Positions 27,801-36,808 of a stretch of DNA of 64,000 bases are shown in pieces (the stretch's first letter is position 1; each line of letters begins with the position of its first letter). The notes beneath the pieces were generated by a model. The model had not been told where the DNA came from. It searched no databases and saw nothing but the letters and a program-made list of their open reading frames with translations. A program made the translations under genes and the position numbers. Location: positions 501,001 through 565,000 of the forward strand of contig NZ_RDFA01000002.1 of assembly GCF_004118325.1 (NCBI RefSeq). The letters run 5' to 3'. This DNA is from Halorientalis pallida. GTDB lineage: Archaea; Halobacteriota; Halobacteria; Halobacteriales; Haloarculaceae.

Positions 27801-29033
27801 ATGGCAGTCGACGACGTCGAGTACGAACCGGTCAGCGTCAAGGAACTGCTGGCCGAGATGAAAGACACCGCGGAACTGCTGATCGACCTCTCGTACTCGG
27901 CGGTCCTGCTCGGCTCCGACGAAGTGGCCGAGGAGGTACTGGAACTGGAAGCCAAGATGGACGTGCTCCAGTTGCGCGCGCGCATGGGACTCCTCATGGC
28001 CGCCCGCAACCCCGAAGACGCCGAGGCGCTCGCGCCGGTGTTGGGCGTCGTCGGTGCCGCCGAGAAGGTCTCCGACGCCGCCGGCGACATCGCCAAGATC
28101 GTCCTCGAAGACATCGGCCTCCCCGACGCCATGCGGGCCGCTCTCCCCGAGGCCGTCGAGACGGTCGTGCGCGCCGTCGTCGTCCCGGACTCGCCCTTCG
28201 CCGACCGGACGCTCGAACGGATCAACCTCGAAACCGAGACCGGCGTGCGCGCCATCGCCATCCGGCGCGAGGGCGAGTGGCTCTTCAATCCGGGCCCGGA
28301 GACCACGCTCCACCCCGACGACGTGGTCATCTTCCGGGGCTCCGAAGAGGGCATCGCCGGGGTCTACGAGGACGCCAGCGGCCGGGCGTACGTCCCGCCC
28401 GAACCGCCCGAACCGGGGATCGACGACCTCGAACGCGCCGTGGACTCCATCGTCCACATGAAAAACATGAGCGAACTCGCGGTCGACCTGGCCTACGGGG
28501 CCGTCCTGTTCGACTCGGATGCCGTCGCCGAGGAGGTGCTAGAACTGGAAGCCGAGGTCGACGCCCTCCAGTCCCGCTTCGAGGCCTGGACGCTGCAGGC
28601 CGCCAGCCGCGTCGACGACCCCGTGGACCTCCGGGGGCTCGTCCAGCTCGCCAGCGCGACCGAGGTCATCAGCGACGCCGCCCTGGAGATCAGCGAGGGC
28701 GTCCTCCGCGGCCTGGGTACCCACCCCGTCGTCGCCGAGGCCGTCCGCGAATCCGACGAGGTGATCGTCCGGCTGACGGTCGCCCCGGACAGCGACCTCG
28801 CGGACGTCACGCTCGGCGAGAAGATGGTCAAGACCGAGACCGGGATGCGCGTCATCGCCGTCCGACGCGGCCGGACCGAGAGCGAACGCACCGGCCGCGA
28901 GGGCGGCAGCTGGGTCATCTCGCCCGGCCCGGAGACTGAACTGCACCCCGGCGACGTGTTGATCGCAAAGGGGACCCGTTCGGGAAGCGACCGGCTGGCC
29001 GATCTCGCCGGTGACGAACCCGTGGACGGCTAG
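27801..29033 (+). CDS. Tandem PhoU-like/TrkA-C (RCK_C) regulatory protein
   Basis: 410 residues made of two similar halves, each a PhoU-like helical bundle plus a TrkA C-terminal domain. Half 1: EYEPVSVKELLAEMKDTAEL, VLELEAKMDVLQLRARMGLL, then TLERINLETETGVRAIAIRR and FNPGPETTLHPDDVVIFRG. Half 2 repeats it: MKNMSELAVDLAYGAVLFDSD, LELEAEVDALQSRFEAW, then VTLGEKMVKTETGMRVIAVRR and ISPGPETELHPGDVLIAKG. No membrane helix. Such proteins gate or regulate potassium channels or transporters through ligand-binding TrkA-C domains. A haloarchaeal role in ion control is plausible; partner gene not adjacent. Confidence 0.86.
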   Translation: MAVDDVEYEPVSVKELLAEMKDTAELLIDLSYSAVLLGSDEVAEEVLELEAKMDVLQLRARMGLLMAARNPEDAEALAPVLGVVGAAEKVSDAAGDIAKIVLEDIGLPDAMRAALPEAVETVVRAVVVPDSPFADRTLERINLETETGVRAIAIRREGEWLFNPGPETTLHPDDVVIFRGSEEGIAGVYEDASGRAYVPPEPPEPGIDDLERAVDSIVHMKNMSELAVDLAYGAVLFDSDAVAEEVLELEAEVDALQSRFEAWTLQAASRVDDPVDLRGLVQLASATEVISDAALEISEGVLRGLGTHPVVAEAVRESDEVIVRLTVAPDSDLADVTLGEKMVKTETGMRVIAVRRGRTESERTGREGGSWVISPGPETELHPGDVLIAKGTRSGSDRLADLAGDEPVDG

Positions 29034-29410
29034 AGTGTCTTCGAGAGCCGGTACGCGTCCCGTAGCACCAGCGCCGCCGTCACCAGCGCGCCCAGCCCCG
29101 TCGCGAGGACGAACGCCAGCGCCACGTAGTACAGTGGCGACCGGTCGACGCCGGGCACCACGACGAAGAACGTGAACACCGCGGCCGTGAACACGAAGCC
29201 GAAGATGAACCCGCGAAAGGCGTTGTCCCGGACGTTCAGCGCCTCGATCATCGCCGCTGCGCCGCCCGGCCGCTCGGGGCGCGTGTCCTCCCACTCGGCC
29301 TCGACGTCCGCCGTCGTTCCCTCTTCGGGGCTGGGCTCCGACGCGGCCCCGTTCGCACCACTGGCGGGACCGCCGTCCGGGCTCGCGGGTGCGTCAGCGT
29401 CGTCTGTCAC
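29030..29410 (-). CDS. Membrane protein with acidic tail domain (hypothetical)
   Basis: 126 residues from GTG 29410. The first 55 residues are an acidic, low-complexity Ser/Gly/Pro/Glu region, then the helix pair GFIFGFVFTAAVFTFFVVV (about 69-87) and YYVALAFVLATGLGALVTAAL (about 95-116) and a short charged end. Ends four bases into the PhoU/TrkA-C gene stop. Found next to that gene, possibly a membrane partner, but I recognise no family. Confidence 0.55.
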   Translation of the reverse strand: MTDDADAPASPDGGPASGANGAASEPSPEEGTTADVEAEWEDTRPERPGGAAAMIEALNVRDNAFRGFIFGFVFTAAVFTFFVVVPGVDRSPLYYVALAFVLATGLGALVTAALVLRDAYRLSKTL

Positions 29411-29518
29411 ACCTCCACTAACGACTCCCGAGGCAAAATCGCGTCGGTCCCGTTCGGTTCCGGCAGGCCGTGGAACATATCGAACGGCCTAAGACCGTGC
29501 AACCGCCCGTTGGTGATA

Positions 29519-30475
29519 ATGACCAGCCTCGGCACGGCGACTGCGGCCCCCGGCGAGATCGACACCGGGCGGCTGTTCGTCGGCGAGACTCGTGACGGCA
29601 CCGAGGTCGGACTGCCGGTCGCGGTCGTCAACGGTGCCGACAGCGGGAAGACGCTCTACGTGCAGGCCGCGAGCGACGGCGACGAGCTCAACGGCGTCGG
29701 CGTGATCCAGCGCCTCGTCCCCCAGCTCGACCCCGACGACATCGCCGGCACCATCCTGCTCGTCGGCATCGTCAACTACCACGCCTTCCAGGTCGCCGAA
29801 CACCGCAACCCGGTCGACGATACGAAGATGAACCGGACGTACCCCGGCGACGAACGGGGCACCTCCAGCGAGCGCATCGCCGCCGCCACCTTCGAGGCCG
29901 CCACCCGCGCCGACCTCGTGCTGGACCTCCACCAGGGCTCGACCTCCCGGATGATCGAGGAGTGTCGCGTCCGCTGTGGCCCGCGCCACCGCCTCCACGA
30001 CGAGTGTCTCGAACTCGCGAAGGTCTTCGGCTGTGGCTACATCCTCGATCAGAAAGGCCCCGACGGCCAGCTCGCCCGCGCCGGCCCCGACGACGGCGTC
30101 CCCACCATCGACCCCGAACTCGGGGGCTGTGTCGGCTGGGACGACCACTCCATCGAGATCGGCGTCCAGGGCGTCAAGAACGTCCTCGCGTACTACGGCT
30201 TCACCGACGAGACCCACGTCCCCGACCCGCAGACCCGCGCGAGCGGCTTCGAGCAGTACGGCGCACCCGCCGGCGGGCTCGTCACCTTCCACAAGGACCT
30301 CGGAGACAGGGTCGCCCGCAACGACACCCTCTTCGAGATCACCGACGCGTTCGGCCAGTCCAAGGCCGAGGTCACCGCCGACTCCCAGGGCGTGTTCTGG
30401 AGAACTCGTCGCCTCCCGCAGGTCGCCACCGGCGAGTACGTCTGTTCGGTCGGGACGGACGTCGACTCTTTCTGA
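29519..30475 (+). CDS. Succinylglutamate desuccinylase/aspartoacylase family protein
   Basis: 318 residues, zinc carboxypeptidase-like M14 fold of AstE/AspA type. Zinc ligands are expected in AASDGDELNGVGVIQRL (the first conserved block; His here is replaced by Asp-Gly-Asp-Glu), NPVDDTKMNRTYPGDERG and LVLDLHQGSTSRMIEE. The usual catalytic Glu is in SIEIGVQG. The first block lacks the HGNE/H-x2-E His and reads DGDE, so zinc binding may use other residues. A C-terminal beta barrel (about 250-318) follows. N-acyl amino acid hydrolysis is the family role; substrate unknown. ATG 29519 lies at a TATA-like distance. Confidence 0.8.
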   Translation: MTSLGTATAAPGEIDTGRLFVGETRDGTEVGLPVAVVNGADSGKTLYVQAASDGDELNGVGVIQRLVPQLDPDDIAGTILLVGIVNYHAFQVAEHRNPVDDTKMNRTYPGDERGTSSERIAAATFEAATRADLVLDLHQGSTSRMIEECRVRCGPRHRLHDECLELAKVFGCGYILDQKGPDGQLARAGPDDGVPTIDPELGGCVGWDDHSIEIGVQGVKNVLAYYGFTDETHVPDPQTRASGFEQYGAPAGGLVTFHKDLGDRVARNDTLFEITDAFGQSKAEVTADSQGVFWRTRRLPQVATGEYVCSVGTDVDSF

Positions 30476-30480
30476 CCCAC

Positions 30481-30569
30481 TTTTTATGTCGGGGGGTGCG
30501 CGTGGCGCACCCCCCATCGCAAAAACTTGGGGAAAAACTGCCGGACGCGAGCCAGCGGCTCGCGTCCGG
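30481..30569 (+). repeat. Composite hairpin element, copy 1
   Basis: After a TTTTT run it contains hairpin GGGGGGTGCGC-gtg-GCGCACCCCCC (30491-30515, 11-base arms), an A-rich core tcgCAAAAACTTGGGGAAAAA, then hairpin CCGGACGCGAGCC-agc-GGCTCGCGTCCGG (30541-30569, 13-base arms). Copies 2 (42437) and 3 (33605) share the order hairpin, tCGC-x-AAAAA core, hairpin but not the arm sequences. Candidate structured RNA or bidirectional terminator. Confidence 0.62.
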
Positions 30570-30662
30570 TACGACGCGGAGTGCCGACCGCAACCGCCCC
30601 GCGACCGCGACCGCGCCGCACCGCCGCAGAAAGTACTTACCGCTGACACCTACAGCACCCGC

Positions 30663-31148
30663 ATGGACTGGGATCGGGGAACGTGGCTGGTGGCCGTCGG
30701 AGCTGTCATGCTCGCCGGCGCGGCCGGCGGCGGCTTCGTCGTCTTCGATTCCGACTACGTCCACGAACTCCAGAACGATTCCGCGGCGTTCGATGCCTCA
30801 AAAGAGGGGCACCTCCACTACGCGAACCTCTCGGAACGCGGGCAAGAGGTCGTCGACCGAACTATCGAACGCGGTGAGTACATCGTCGAACGCGAGGGCG
30901 AGACTGCACCTGAGTTCATGTATATCGATGATGGCGTTGGCCGGTACATTATCCAGCGTAACGGCCGTGCCTACGAGATTACGACGCACCGGGAGGGGCC
31001 CGGGATGGGGCTCCTCTGGGTCCCTGCGATGTTCATCCTGCTTCCGCTGGGTATGGCGGGGGCCGCCTGCGTCGTGGCCGGGATCATCCTCGTCGCGTTC
31101 GATGCGTATCGGCGGCGAACCGCGGACCGTCCTCCTGACGAGAACTGA
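30663..31148 (+). CDS. Membrane protein with N- and C-terminal helices (hypothetical)
   Basis: 161 residues. An N-terminal helix (GTWLVAVGAVMLAGAAGGGF) is followed by an acidic beta-rich extracytoplasmic region with ERGEYIVEREGETAPEFMYI and GRYIIQRNGRAYEITT. Two C-terminal helices GLLWVPAMFILLPLGMAG and AACVVAGIILVAFDAY finish the chain. Start at ATG 30663 gives the first helix. I recognise no family. It follows the composite element with a short spacer. Confidence 0.62.
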   Translation: MDWDRGTWLVAVGAVMLAGAAGGGFVVFDSDYVHELQNDSAAFDASKEGHLHYANLSERGQEVVDRTIERGEYIVEREGETAPEFMYIDDGVGRYIIQRNGRAYEITTHREGPGMGLLWVPAMFILLPLGMAGAACVVAGIILVAFDAYRRRTADRPPDEN

Positions 31149-31152
31149 TCTC

Positions 31153-32460
31153 TCACCGCTCCGGATGCGTCGGCCCGTCGAACCCACCTCTCACTAACGG
31201 CTTCGCAACGTGCCGTCGCGCACACGGCGGCACCTCGTACCATCCGAGTTCGAGGTCGCGCTCGACTGCGCGCTCGACCTTCCCCTCGGCGCTGGTCCCG
31301 CAGTCCCGACAGCGATACCCCGCGTTCGCGCCGGCGCTCTTCATCGACCGGCCACAGTCCGGACAGTCCGGCGTGACGAGTTCCGTCCGGTTCAGGTCGT
31401 GAACGGCGAACTTCTCCAGTTTGCAGGTTCCACCCGAGACCTCCCCGCAGACGGTCACGCGGTCGCCGACCCGGAGCGCGCGCACGCGGTCACGGAACCG
31501 CTTGGTCGGTTCGAACGCGGCACAGGCGAGGGAATCGGCCGCCGCGTCCGGAAACCCGAGCGTGAAGAAGACGTGCCCGCCTTCCCGCGTCTCCGGAGCC
31601 TCGACGACCTCGCCGGTGACGCGAATTGCGTGATCCTCGGCGATTCCGTCCGGTTCGACAGTGCGGAGGTGCTGGTCGGTCCCCTGGTTCGTGACGAACG
31701 TCGCCCGGCGCTCGATGGGTTCGCTCTCGATGGCCTCGGCGGCCGCTTCGACGCTCTCGTGGTCGTCACCCCGGATGCCGTAGAGGACGGGGCCGGGCGT
31801 GTTCGGGACACAGACTGCCTCCCCCTCGCCGCGGTCCACCGTGTCCCAGATGTCGGGGTAGAACTCCTCGGCCACCGAAAAGACCGATTCCGGATCGACG
31901 TCGCGCTCGCTCCCCCAGCGCTCGCGCTCGCGGTAGGTCAGACACTCGTAGGTCCACTCCTCGCGCACGGCCCACGAACTCCCCTCGCGCAGACCGGCCC
32001 ACGCGCCGGCGGCCGCGCTCGCACCGACGAGCCCACGACCGTTCCCCCAGCCACGATGGCGGTAGCCGCCCGCGTCGAGCGGGTCGCGTACGTCGGTCTC
32101 GGGGTCGAGGACCTCCCGAATCGCCCGCCGGGGGAGGGCCCGAAGCCAGTCCGACTTTACGCCGAGGCCGTCGTCGGTCGCCACGACGCCCGGGTTGGTC
32201 CGGTCGTCGCCGGTCTCGGCGGTCTCGTCCACGAGGCTCGTCGCCAACTCGAAGGCCTCGTCGACGCCGAGGTCGCAGTGGACCGCCAGCGCGGCGTTCC
32301 CCCGCGTCTTGTACTCGACGGCTGGATTCAGCCGAACCAGGAGCAGACGCTCGACGTGGCCGCCCGCGCGGCGCACTCGCTCGGCCAGCACGGCGGCGGC
32401 GTACGTCGTACACATCCCTCGCGTCCGGGAATCGGTGTCGTCCAACCCGACGATGGTCAC
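31153..32460 (-). CDS. tiaS: tRNA(Ile2) 2-agmatinylcytidine synthetase TiaS
   Basis: 435 residues from GTG 32460. It puts agmatine on C34 of the AUA-reading tRNA(Ile), an archaea-specific step. N-terminal kinase-like domain MTIVGLDDTDSRTRGMCTTY with ATP/metal Asp residues, TCKD region ERLLLVRLNPAVEYKTRGNA, then an OB-fold domain (VTNQGTDQHL, GRVTGEVV-like IRVTGEVVEAPETREGGHVF) and a C-terminal zinc ribbon CPDCGRSMKSAG with CRDCGTSAEG. Full length compared with known archaeal members. Confidence 0.95.
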   Translation of the reverse strand: MTIVGLDDTDSRTRGMCTTYAAAVLAERVRRAGGHVERLLLVRLNPAVEYKTRGNAALAVHCDLGVDEAFELATSLVDETAETGDDRTNPGVVATDDGLGVKSDWLRALPRRAIREVLDPETDVRDPLDAGGYRHRGWGNGRGLVGASAAAGAWAGLREGSSWAVREEWTYECLTYRERERWGSERDVDPESVFSVAEEFYPDIWDTVDRGEGEAVCVPNTPGPVLYGIRGDDHESVEAAAEAIESEPIERRATFVTNQGTDQHLRTVEPDGIAEDHAIRVTGEVVEAPETREGGHVFFTLGFPDAAADSLACAAFEPTKRFRDRVRALRVGDRVTVCGEVSGGTCKLEKFAVHDLNRTELVTPDCPDCGRSMKSAGANAGYRCRDCGTSAEGKVERAVERDLELGWYEVPPCARRHVAKPLVRGGFDGPTHPER

Positions 32461-32574
32461 GACCGCCCTTTCCGTGCCGCCGGAGTAACGCGTTTCGGAC
32501 GAATCACAGTATATGAAACTATCGCCGAAGAACTTCGAAAACCGCCGGACGGGGCGTGTCCCACCGTCACAAAC

Positions 32575-32582
32575 GTTTTATG
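32575..32582 (+). promoter_or_regulatory. TATA-like box before the COG1395 regulator
   Basis: GTTTTATG lies 25-32 bases before ATG 32607, consistent with leaderless transcription from this start. The sequence before it shows no gene. Confidence 0.45.
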
Positions 32583-32606
32583 CGAGGCCTTACTAAAGTA
32601 TCCCTG

Positions 32607-33569
32607 ATGTCACGATCCGCACTGGTCGGCAACGTCACCGCGATGTTGCGGGACGCGGGCTTTCTCGTCAGCGACCGGTGTGCGATCCGGCCCAAGAGCT
32701 TCGACGTCGCGGCCCGCCGCGGTGAGGACACGGTCCTGGTGAAGATCCTCGGCAACATCGACGCCTTCGACGCCAAGACGGGCGCGGAGATGCGCCGCCT
32801 CGGCGAGTACCTGCGAGCGACGCCCGTCGTCATCGGATTGCGGACCCGCGACGAGGATCTCAAGCCCGGCGTCGTCTACTTCCGCCACGGCGTGCCGGTC
32901 CTCTCGCCCGACACCGCGATGGATCTATTCGTCGAGGAGGTGCCGCCCCTGATCTACGCCGCGCCCGGCGGCCTGTACGTCAACATCGACAGCGAGGTGC
33001 TGGCCGACGCCCGCGAGGATCGGGACTGGTCGCTGGGCCGACTCGCCCAGGAACTCGGCGTCTCCCGCCGGACCGTCTCGAAGTACGAGGACGGCATGGA
33101 CGCCTCCGTCGAGGTCGCCACACAGCTCGAAGAACTGTTCGAGGCCCCGCTCACGTCGCCCGTCGACGTGATCGACGGTGCCGATCAGGTCCGCGAAGAC
33201 GAGCCGATGCCGGACGATCCCGAGGTCGATCCCGACGACGAACCGGTCGTCACCGTCCTCACCCGTGTCGGCTTCGACGTGCACCCGACCGACCGCGCAC
33301 CGTTCAAGACGATCAGCGAGGAGCGAGACCGCGAGCAGCGTATGCTCACCGGCCACTCGGAGTTCACCGAAACCGCCGAAAAGCGTGCGCGGATCATGTC
33401 CTCCGTGGGCCGGGTCACTCGAACTACCTCGATCTACGTCGTCGACCGTGCCCGGCAAGAATCGGTCGACGGGACCGCCCTCATCGAACGCGAGGAGATC
33501 GAGAACATCCGGGACGTCGAAGACCTCAAGGACCTCATCAAAGAGCGGGCCGACGAGACGCCGGCCTAG
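32607..33569 (+). CDS. COG1395-type HTH transcriptional regulator
   Basis: 320 residues. N-terminal nuclease-like domain of unknown role ([20 protein letters not shown]), then an XRE-type helix-turn-helix, [21 protein letters not shown] at about residues 144-164. The C-terminal half ends in a repeat-like region with [19 protein letters not shown] and [18 protein letters not shown]. This is the archaeal family called putative HTH-type regulatory protein, found widely and often next to housekeeping genes. DNA target unknown. Cytoplasmic. Confidence 0.88.
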   Translation: MSRSALVGNVTAMLRDAGFLVSDRCAIRPKSFDVAARRGEDTVLVKILGNIDAFDAKTGAEMRRLGEYLRATPVVIGLRTRDEDLKPGVVYFRHGVPVLSPDTAMDLFVEEVPPLIYAAPGGLYVNIDSEVLADAREDRDWSLGRLAQELGVSRRTVSKYEDGMDASVEVATQLEELFEAPLTSPVDVIDGADQVREDEPMPDDPEVDPDDEPVVTVLTRVGFDVHPTDRAPFKTISEERDREQRMLTGHSEFTETAEKRARIMSSVGRVTRTTSIYVVDRARQESVDGTALIEREEIENIRDVEDLKDLIKERADETPA

Positions 33570-33604
33570 ACGGTTCGGGGTGCGGCGGCGGTCACCGCCA
33601 GCGT

Positions 33605-33718
33605 CCGCGGCGCAGAGCGCCGCGGTTCACTCGACACGAGCGAAACGAGCGTCGAGGAAGCTTTTGTACTAAATTTTTGCGAGTGGGGGTCGTCCTCGAC
33701 GACCCCCGAAGTAAAAAT
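33605..33718 (-). repeat. Composite hairpin element, copy 3 (minus orientation)
   Basis: On the minus strand: TTTTTAC, hairpin GGGGGTCGTC-gag-GACGACCCCC (33685-33707), core actCGCAAAAATTTAGTACAAAA, an imperfect hairpin over 33629-33655, then hairpin CCGCGGCGC-tct-GCGCCGCGG (33605-33625, 9-base arms). It fills the space between the regulator and the glutaredoxin-like gene, both of which end here tail to tail. Confidence 0.55.
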
Positions 33719-33964
33719 TCAGGCGTACGTGTTCTCCAGATATTCCACGATGTCGTCGGACTCGGGCATCCCCTCGACGCCGTTGTCGGGGTCGACTAGC
33801 ACCGGGACACCGGTCTGACCACTGATCGACTCGACTTCGGTGCGCTCGCTGTGGCTGCGCGGAACCATGTGGGACTCGTAGTCCAGGTCCAGTTCGTCCA
33901 GTTTCTTGATGACCTTCGCACAGTACGGGCACCCTTCCAGTTCGTAGAGTTCGAGGTTTGCCAT
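33719..33964 (-). CDS. Glutaredoxin-like protein
   Basis: 81 residues. Active site EGCPYCAKVIKKLDEL (CPYC, classic glutaredoxin), cis-Pro loop TGVPVLVDPDNGVEG, and GST-N type ending DIVEYLENTYA. ATG 33964 gives the first strand MANLELYELEGCPYC. Soluble thiol-redox protein. Related to the CPFC protein at 24453; here it stands beside the halocyanin rather than a peroxiredoxin. Divergent promoter spacer with halocyanin is 120 bases. Confidence 0.87.
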   Translation of the reverse strand: MANLELYELEGCPYCAKVIKKLDELDLDYESHMVPRSHSERTEVESISGQTGVPVLVDPDNGVEGMPESDDIVEYLENTYA

Positions 33965-34084
33965 CGGCCTCCGTAGGACACACAGCCACAAATGCCCCAC
34001 GGTGCTGTGCGGGCCGCGCACAGGCCTGTTGGCCGCGGCCGGGAGTCCACAAACGATTTACTTCGGTCTCTGGAAGCTGTTGAC

Positions 34085-35086
34085 ATGGCAACACGACGGT
34101 CCCTGCTTGCCAGGTGCGGACAGGTCACGGCGGCCGGTGCCCTCCTCGGCGTCGCGGGCTGTGTCGATCGCTCGGCGTCCGGGAGCGGTGGCGAGACGGA
34201 CACGGAGCCGGAGACGGACGAACCGGCGGCGACGCCGACGGCCGAAGGAGCGGCTGGCGGCCGGCCCGACTTCGGCGGCTGGCTCGACGACGCGAACGGG
34301 TTCGACGGCGAGGTGATGGACGCGACCGGACAGGAGACGGTGACGGTGACCGTCGGTGCGGGCGAGGACGCGTTCGCGTTCGACCCGCCGGCGGTCCACG
34401 TCGACAGCGGCACCACCGTCGAGTTCGAGTGGACCGGCGAGGGCGGCGCACACGACGTCGTCTCGGCCGAGAGCGGTCCCCTCGACTCGGGTTCGGCGGT
34501 CGGCGGCGAGGGCGTCCACTACGAACACACCTTCGAGGAGGACGGCGTCTTCGACTACACCTGCCTGCCCCACCAGAGCATCGGGATGCTCGGGAGTGTC
34601 GTCGTCGGGACGGACTATCCGACGACCGATGAGCCGTTCTCCGACGGCGACGAGGGGGCGGGTGAAGCGGTCCCCGACGACGAGCAGGGTCACTACCTCG
34701 ACGACGCGAACGGCTACGACGGCGGCGTGCCCACGGACAGGCGGGGGCAGAACGAAGTGACGGTCCGCGTGGGGGCCGGCGAGCAGGGCTACGCGTTCGA
34801 ACCCGCGACCGCCCTCGTCGACCCCGGAACGACGGTGCGCTGGGAGTGGACCGGTGACGGCGGTGCGCACAACGTCGTCGCTCGGGACGGCGCGTTCGAC
34901 TCGGGATCGCCCGAGGCCGGAGACGACGTGTCCTTCGGGTACACGGTCACCGAGTCCGGGAGCCACATGTACGGCTGTCTCCCTCACGAAGCGCTCGGTA
35001 TGAAAGGCGCGATTGCGGTCGCGCCGGAGCAGGAGGCGGGCGACACGGCGACCGCAGTCACCCTGGCGACGGACGGGGGCGCTTAG
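34085..35086 (+). CDS. Two-domain halocyanin, lipid-anchored blue copper protein
   Basis: 333 residues. Tat/lipobox signal (MATRRSLLARCGQVTAAGAL then Gly-Val-Ala-Gly-Cys). Two plastocyanin-type domains follow. Domain 1 has copper ligands His in GEGGAHDVVS and Cys/His/Met in DYTCLPHQSIGM; domain 2 repeats with GDGGAHNVVA and MYGCLPHEALGM. Both ligand sets are complete. It sits outside the membrane and shuttles electrons. ATG 34085 is 20-28 bases after a gatttact box. It converges on the membrane cupredoxin by 4 bases, next to the Rieske/cytochrome b cluster. Confidence 0.93.
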   Translation: MATRRSLLARCGQVTAAGALLGVAGCVDRSASGSGGETDTEPETDEPAATPTAEGAAGGRPDFGGWLDDANGFDGEVMDATGQETVTVTVGAGEDAFAFDPPAVHVDSGTTVEFEWTGEGGAHDVVSAESGPLDSGSAVGGEGVHYEHTFEEDGVFDYTCLPHQSIGMLGSVVVGTDYPTTDEPFSDGDEGAGEAVPDDEQGHYLDDANGYDGGVPTDRRGQNEVTVRVGAGEQGYAFEPATALVDPGTTVRWEWTGDGGAHNVVARDGAFDSGSPEAGDDVSFGYTVTESGSHMYGCLPHEALGMKGAIAVAPEQEAGDTATAVTLATDGGA

Positions 35087-35823
35087 ACCTGGTTGTCGGC
35101 GTTCTCGACGCTGTAGCGGTCGGACTCGCGGTCGTACCGCGAGAGGAGGTACGCGAAGATCGTCCCGAACACGCCGGCGCCGGCCCAGAACTGCCAGGGC
35201 AGGGGCTCCAGTCCGCCGGGAACGAACGGGTAGGAGATGGCCCCCTCTTCGACGATCTTCTGACTGTCGGGCATGACACCGCTGCCGGGCGAATCGGTGA
35301 TCGAGCCCTCGGTCGCGGGGCCGCCCGGTTCGCCACAGACGATGCGCCCGACCATGCCCAGCGACTTGTGGGGCGAACAGTAGTAGTCGTAGGTGCCTTC
35401 GGTGGCGAAGGTGTAACTGAACGTCGCGCCCTGCTTCTCGAAGACGCCGCTGTCGAAACTCCGGGCCCCCTCGGGGATGCGCCGGGTCTCGGCGCGGTCG
35501 TTGTCCGTCGAGTAGGTGGCCGCGCTGTGGGAGCCGGAGGCGTTGACGAAGGTGACGGTGTCGCCCGGCTGGACGTGCAACCCGACGGGGTCGAAGTAGT
35601 AGCTCCCGCTCTCGGTGATCATCTGGACCTCGTAGGTCTCCCCGTCGGCGGGCATCGCCGGTCGGCCACCGGCGTCGGTCCCGTTCCCGGCGGTCCCGTT
35701 GGCCGCGGTCTGGTTCCCGGCACTGGATTCGTTCTCCTGTGTCGTGGCGGCCGCCGGAGCCGCGAAGGCGGTCCCCGTCAGACCGCTGGCCCCGAGGCGT
35801 CGGAGGTAGGTGCGTCGATTCAT
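35083..35823 (-). CDS. Membrane-anchored cupredoxin (halocyanin-like)
   Basis: 246 residues. Signal-like start MNRRTYLRRLGASGLTGTAF with cleavable hydrophobic stretch, a Thr/Asn/Gly linker of about 40 residues, then a plastocyanin fold with ligands His in NASGSHSAAT, and Cys/His/Met in DYYCSPHKSLGMVG. Residues about 205-225 form a C-terminal helix (WQFWAGAGVFGTIFAYLLS). The copper site faces the outside. Located beside and divergent from the Rieske/cytochrome b genes, so it is a probable direct electron acceptor for that complex. It overlaps the halocyanin gene by four bases. Confidence 0.9.
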   Translation of the reverse strand: MNRRTYLRRLGASGLTGTAFAAPAAATTQENESSAGNQTAANGTAGNGTDAGGRPAMPADGETYEVQMITESGSYYFDPVGLHVQPGDTVTFVNASGSHSAATYSTDNDRAETRRIPEGARSFDSGVFEKQGATFSYTFATEGTYDYYCSPHKSLGMVGRIVCGEPGGPATEGSITDSPGSGVMPDSQKIVEEGAISYPFVPGGLEPLPWQFWAGAGVFGTIFAYLLSRYDRESDRYSVENADNQV

Positions 35824-36141
35824 GGTTCGGGCCGAACCGTTCGTCCGGACGTCTCGTCGTCCGGATAGTATGTCTGTCGGAATCCACCCGTGGAAACCCC
35901 GAACAACGGGAAAACAACTCGCGACAACTGGCCGAACGCGAACGGAAGAGGCATAAACCAGACTCGAACACCTTCGAATTAGTAATGTTCTGTCCCGCAC
36001 GGTCTGCGGTGACGGCTCCGGACGGGGTTCGTCGCCACGGCGTGTGGGTCGATGGCACGGCATTCCCCCGCTACTTATGAGTCACACAGTACACACTGAC
36101 ACGTTCCAGACTGTCCGTCGGCCCGTCGCCGGTGATCGCAG
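35824..36141. promoter_or_regulatory. Divergent promoter region between cupredoxin and the Rieske/cytochrome b operon
   Basis: 318 bases without a convincing gene. Immediately before the cupredoxin ATG is the perfect 15-base palindrome GGTTCGG-G-CCGAACC (35824-35838). A gcataaacc box is at 35951-35959, a ttcgaattagtaatg AT stretch at 35973-35987, and a cttatgag box near 36073, 60-70 bases before ATG 36142. A 31-codon open frame runs 35985-36080 but has no recognisable product. Confidence 0.45.
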
Positions 36142-36807
36142 ATGAGACGTGAGACGGTGATCATCGTCTTGTTGATCGCGTCGGTGTTGCTCCCGATGTG
36201 GTACGTCGCGCTCACCAGTGGCACTCCGGGCAGTGGTATCGGTCTCGGGAACGGTGCGGACCCCATCCCGGTCAACCAGTCGGCACCGATCGACCCGACC
36301 GGGAAGTTCCTCCCCACGCCCGTCGAAGTCGGTCCCAACCAGTCCGGGGTGGTCACCTGGGTCGCCCTGCTGGTGACCGTCGCCGGGATGTCCGGTGCGG
36401 CACGGTTCATCGACCGACTCGGGCACACGCGCGAATCGGTAGCGAAATCCGATGTCGAGGCGGACGGCGGCCCCGCGAGCGACGCGAGCGGGGCCTCGTC
36501 GGAGCCTCGCTCTGACGGTGGGAAGCCGGTCGTGAAGGTGCCCCCCTATCTGCAGACCGACACCCGCTGGATCGTCGACTACTGGCCCGCGCCGGCCAAT
36601 CGGACGGGTCTGATCGCGCTCGCGGGACTGGCCTGGAGCACCATCGTCTTCGCCGCTCTGCTGGGACTGGAGGGGCTCGGCCAGGCGCGCAACCAGTTCG
36701 TCGGGGTCTACGCCGGCATGCTGTTCCTCTCGCTGGCGGCCACGGTGCTGGTCTACGCCGTCTTCTTCACCCCTTCGATCACCGTCGCCGAACGGAGGGA
36801 TCACTGA
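36142..36807 (+). CDS. Conserved membrane protein of the Rieske/cytochrome b cluster
   Basis: 221 residues. Helices at about 5-27, 72-92, 152-172 and 185-205. Between helices 1 and 2 is an extracytoplasmic loop with [20 protein letters not shown]; between 2 and 3 an acidic/Gly-Ser loop then [20 protein letters not shown]. Haloarchaeal bc-type clusters regularly carry such a gene at their start, without known homology to cytochrome c1. No haem-binding CxxCH is present. One base from the Rieske start. Likely a structural or assembly subunit. Confidence 0.72.
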   Translation: MRRETVIIVLLIASVLLPMWYVALTSGTPGSGIGLGNGADPIPVNQSAPIDPTGKFLPTPVEVGPNQSGVVTWVALLVTVAGMSGAARFIDRLGHTRESVAKSDVEADGGPASDASGASSEPRSDGGKPVVKVPPYLQTDTRWIVDYWPAPANRTGLIALAGLAWSTIVFAALLGLEGLGQARNQFVGVYAGMLFLSLAATVLVYAVFFTPSITVAERRDH

Positions 36808-36808
36808 C

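Noticed and set aside
35985-36080. 31-codon open frame before the Rieske operon that looks leaderless after gcataaacc
   Set aside because: No recognisable product and an unusual base composition for a coding frame; kept only as a note in the promoter-region entry.
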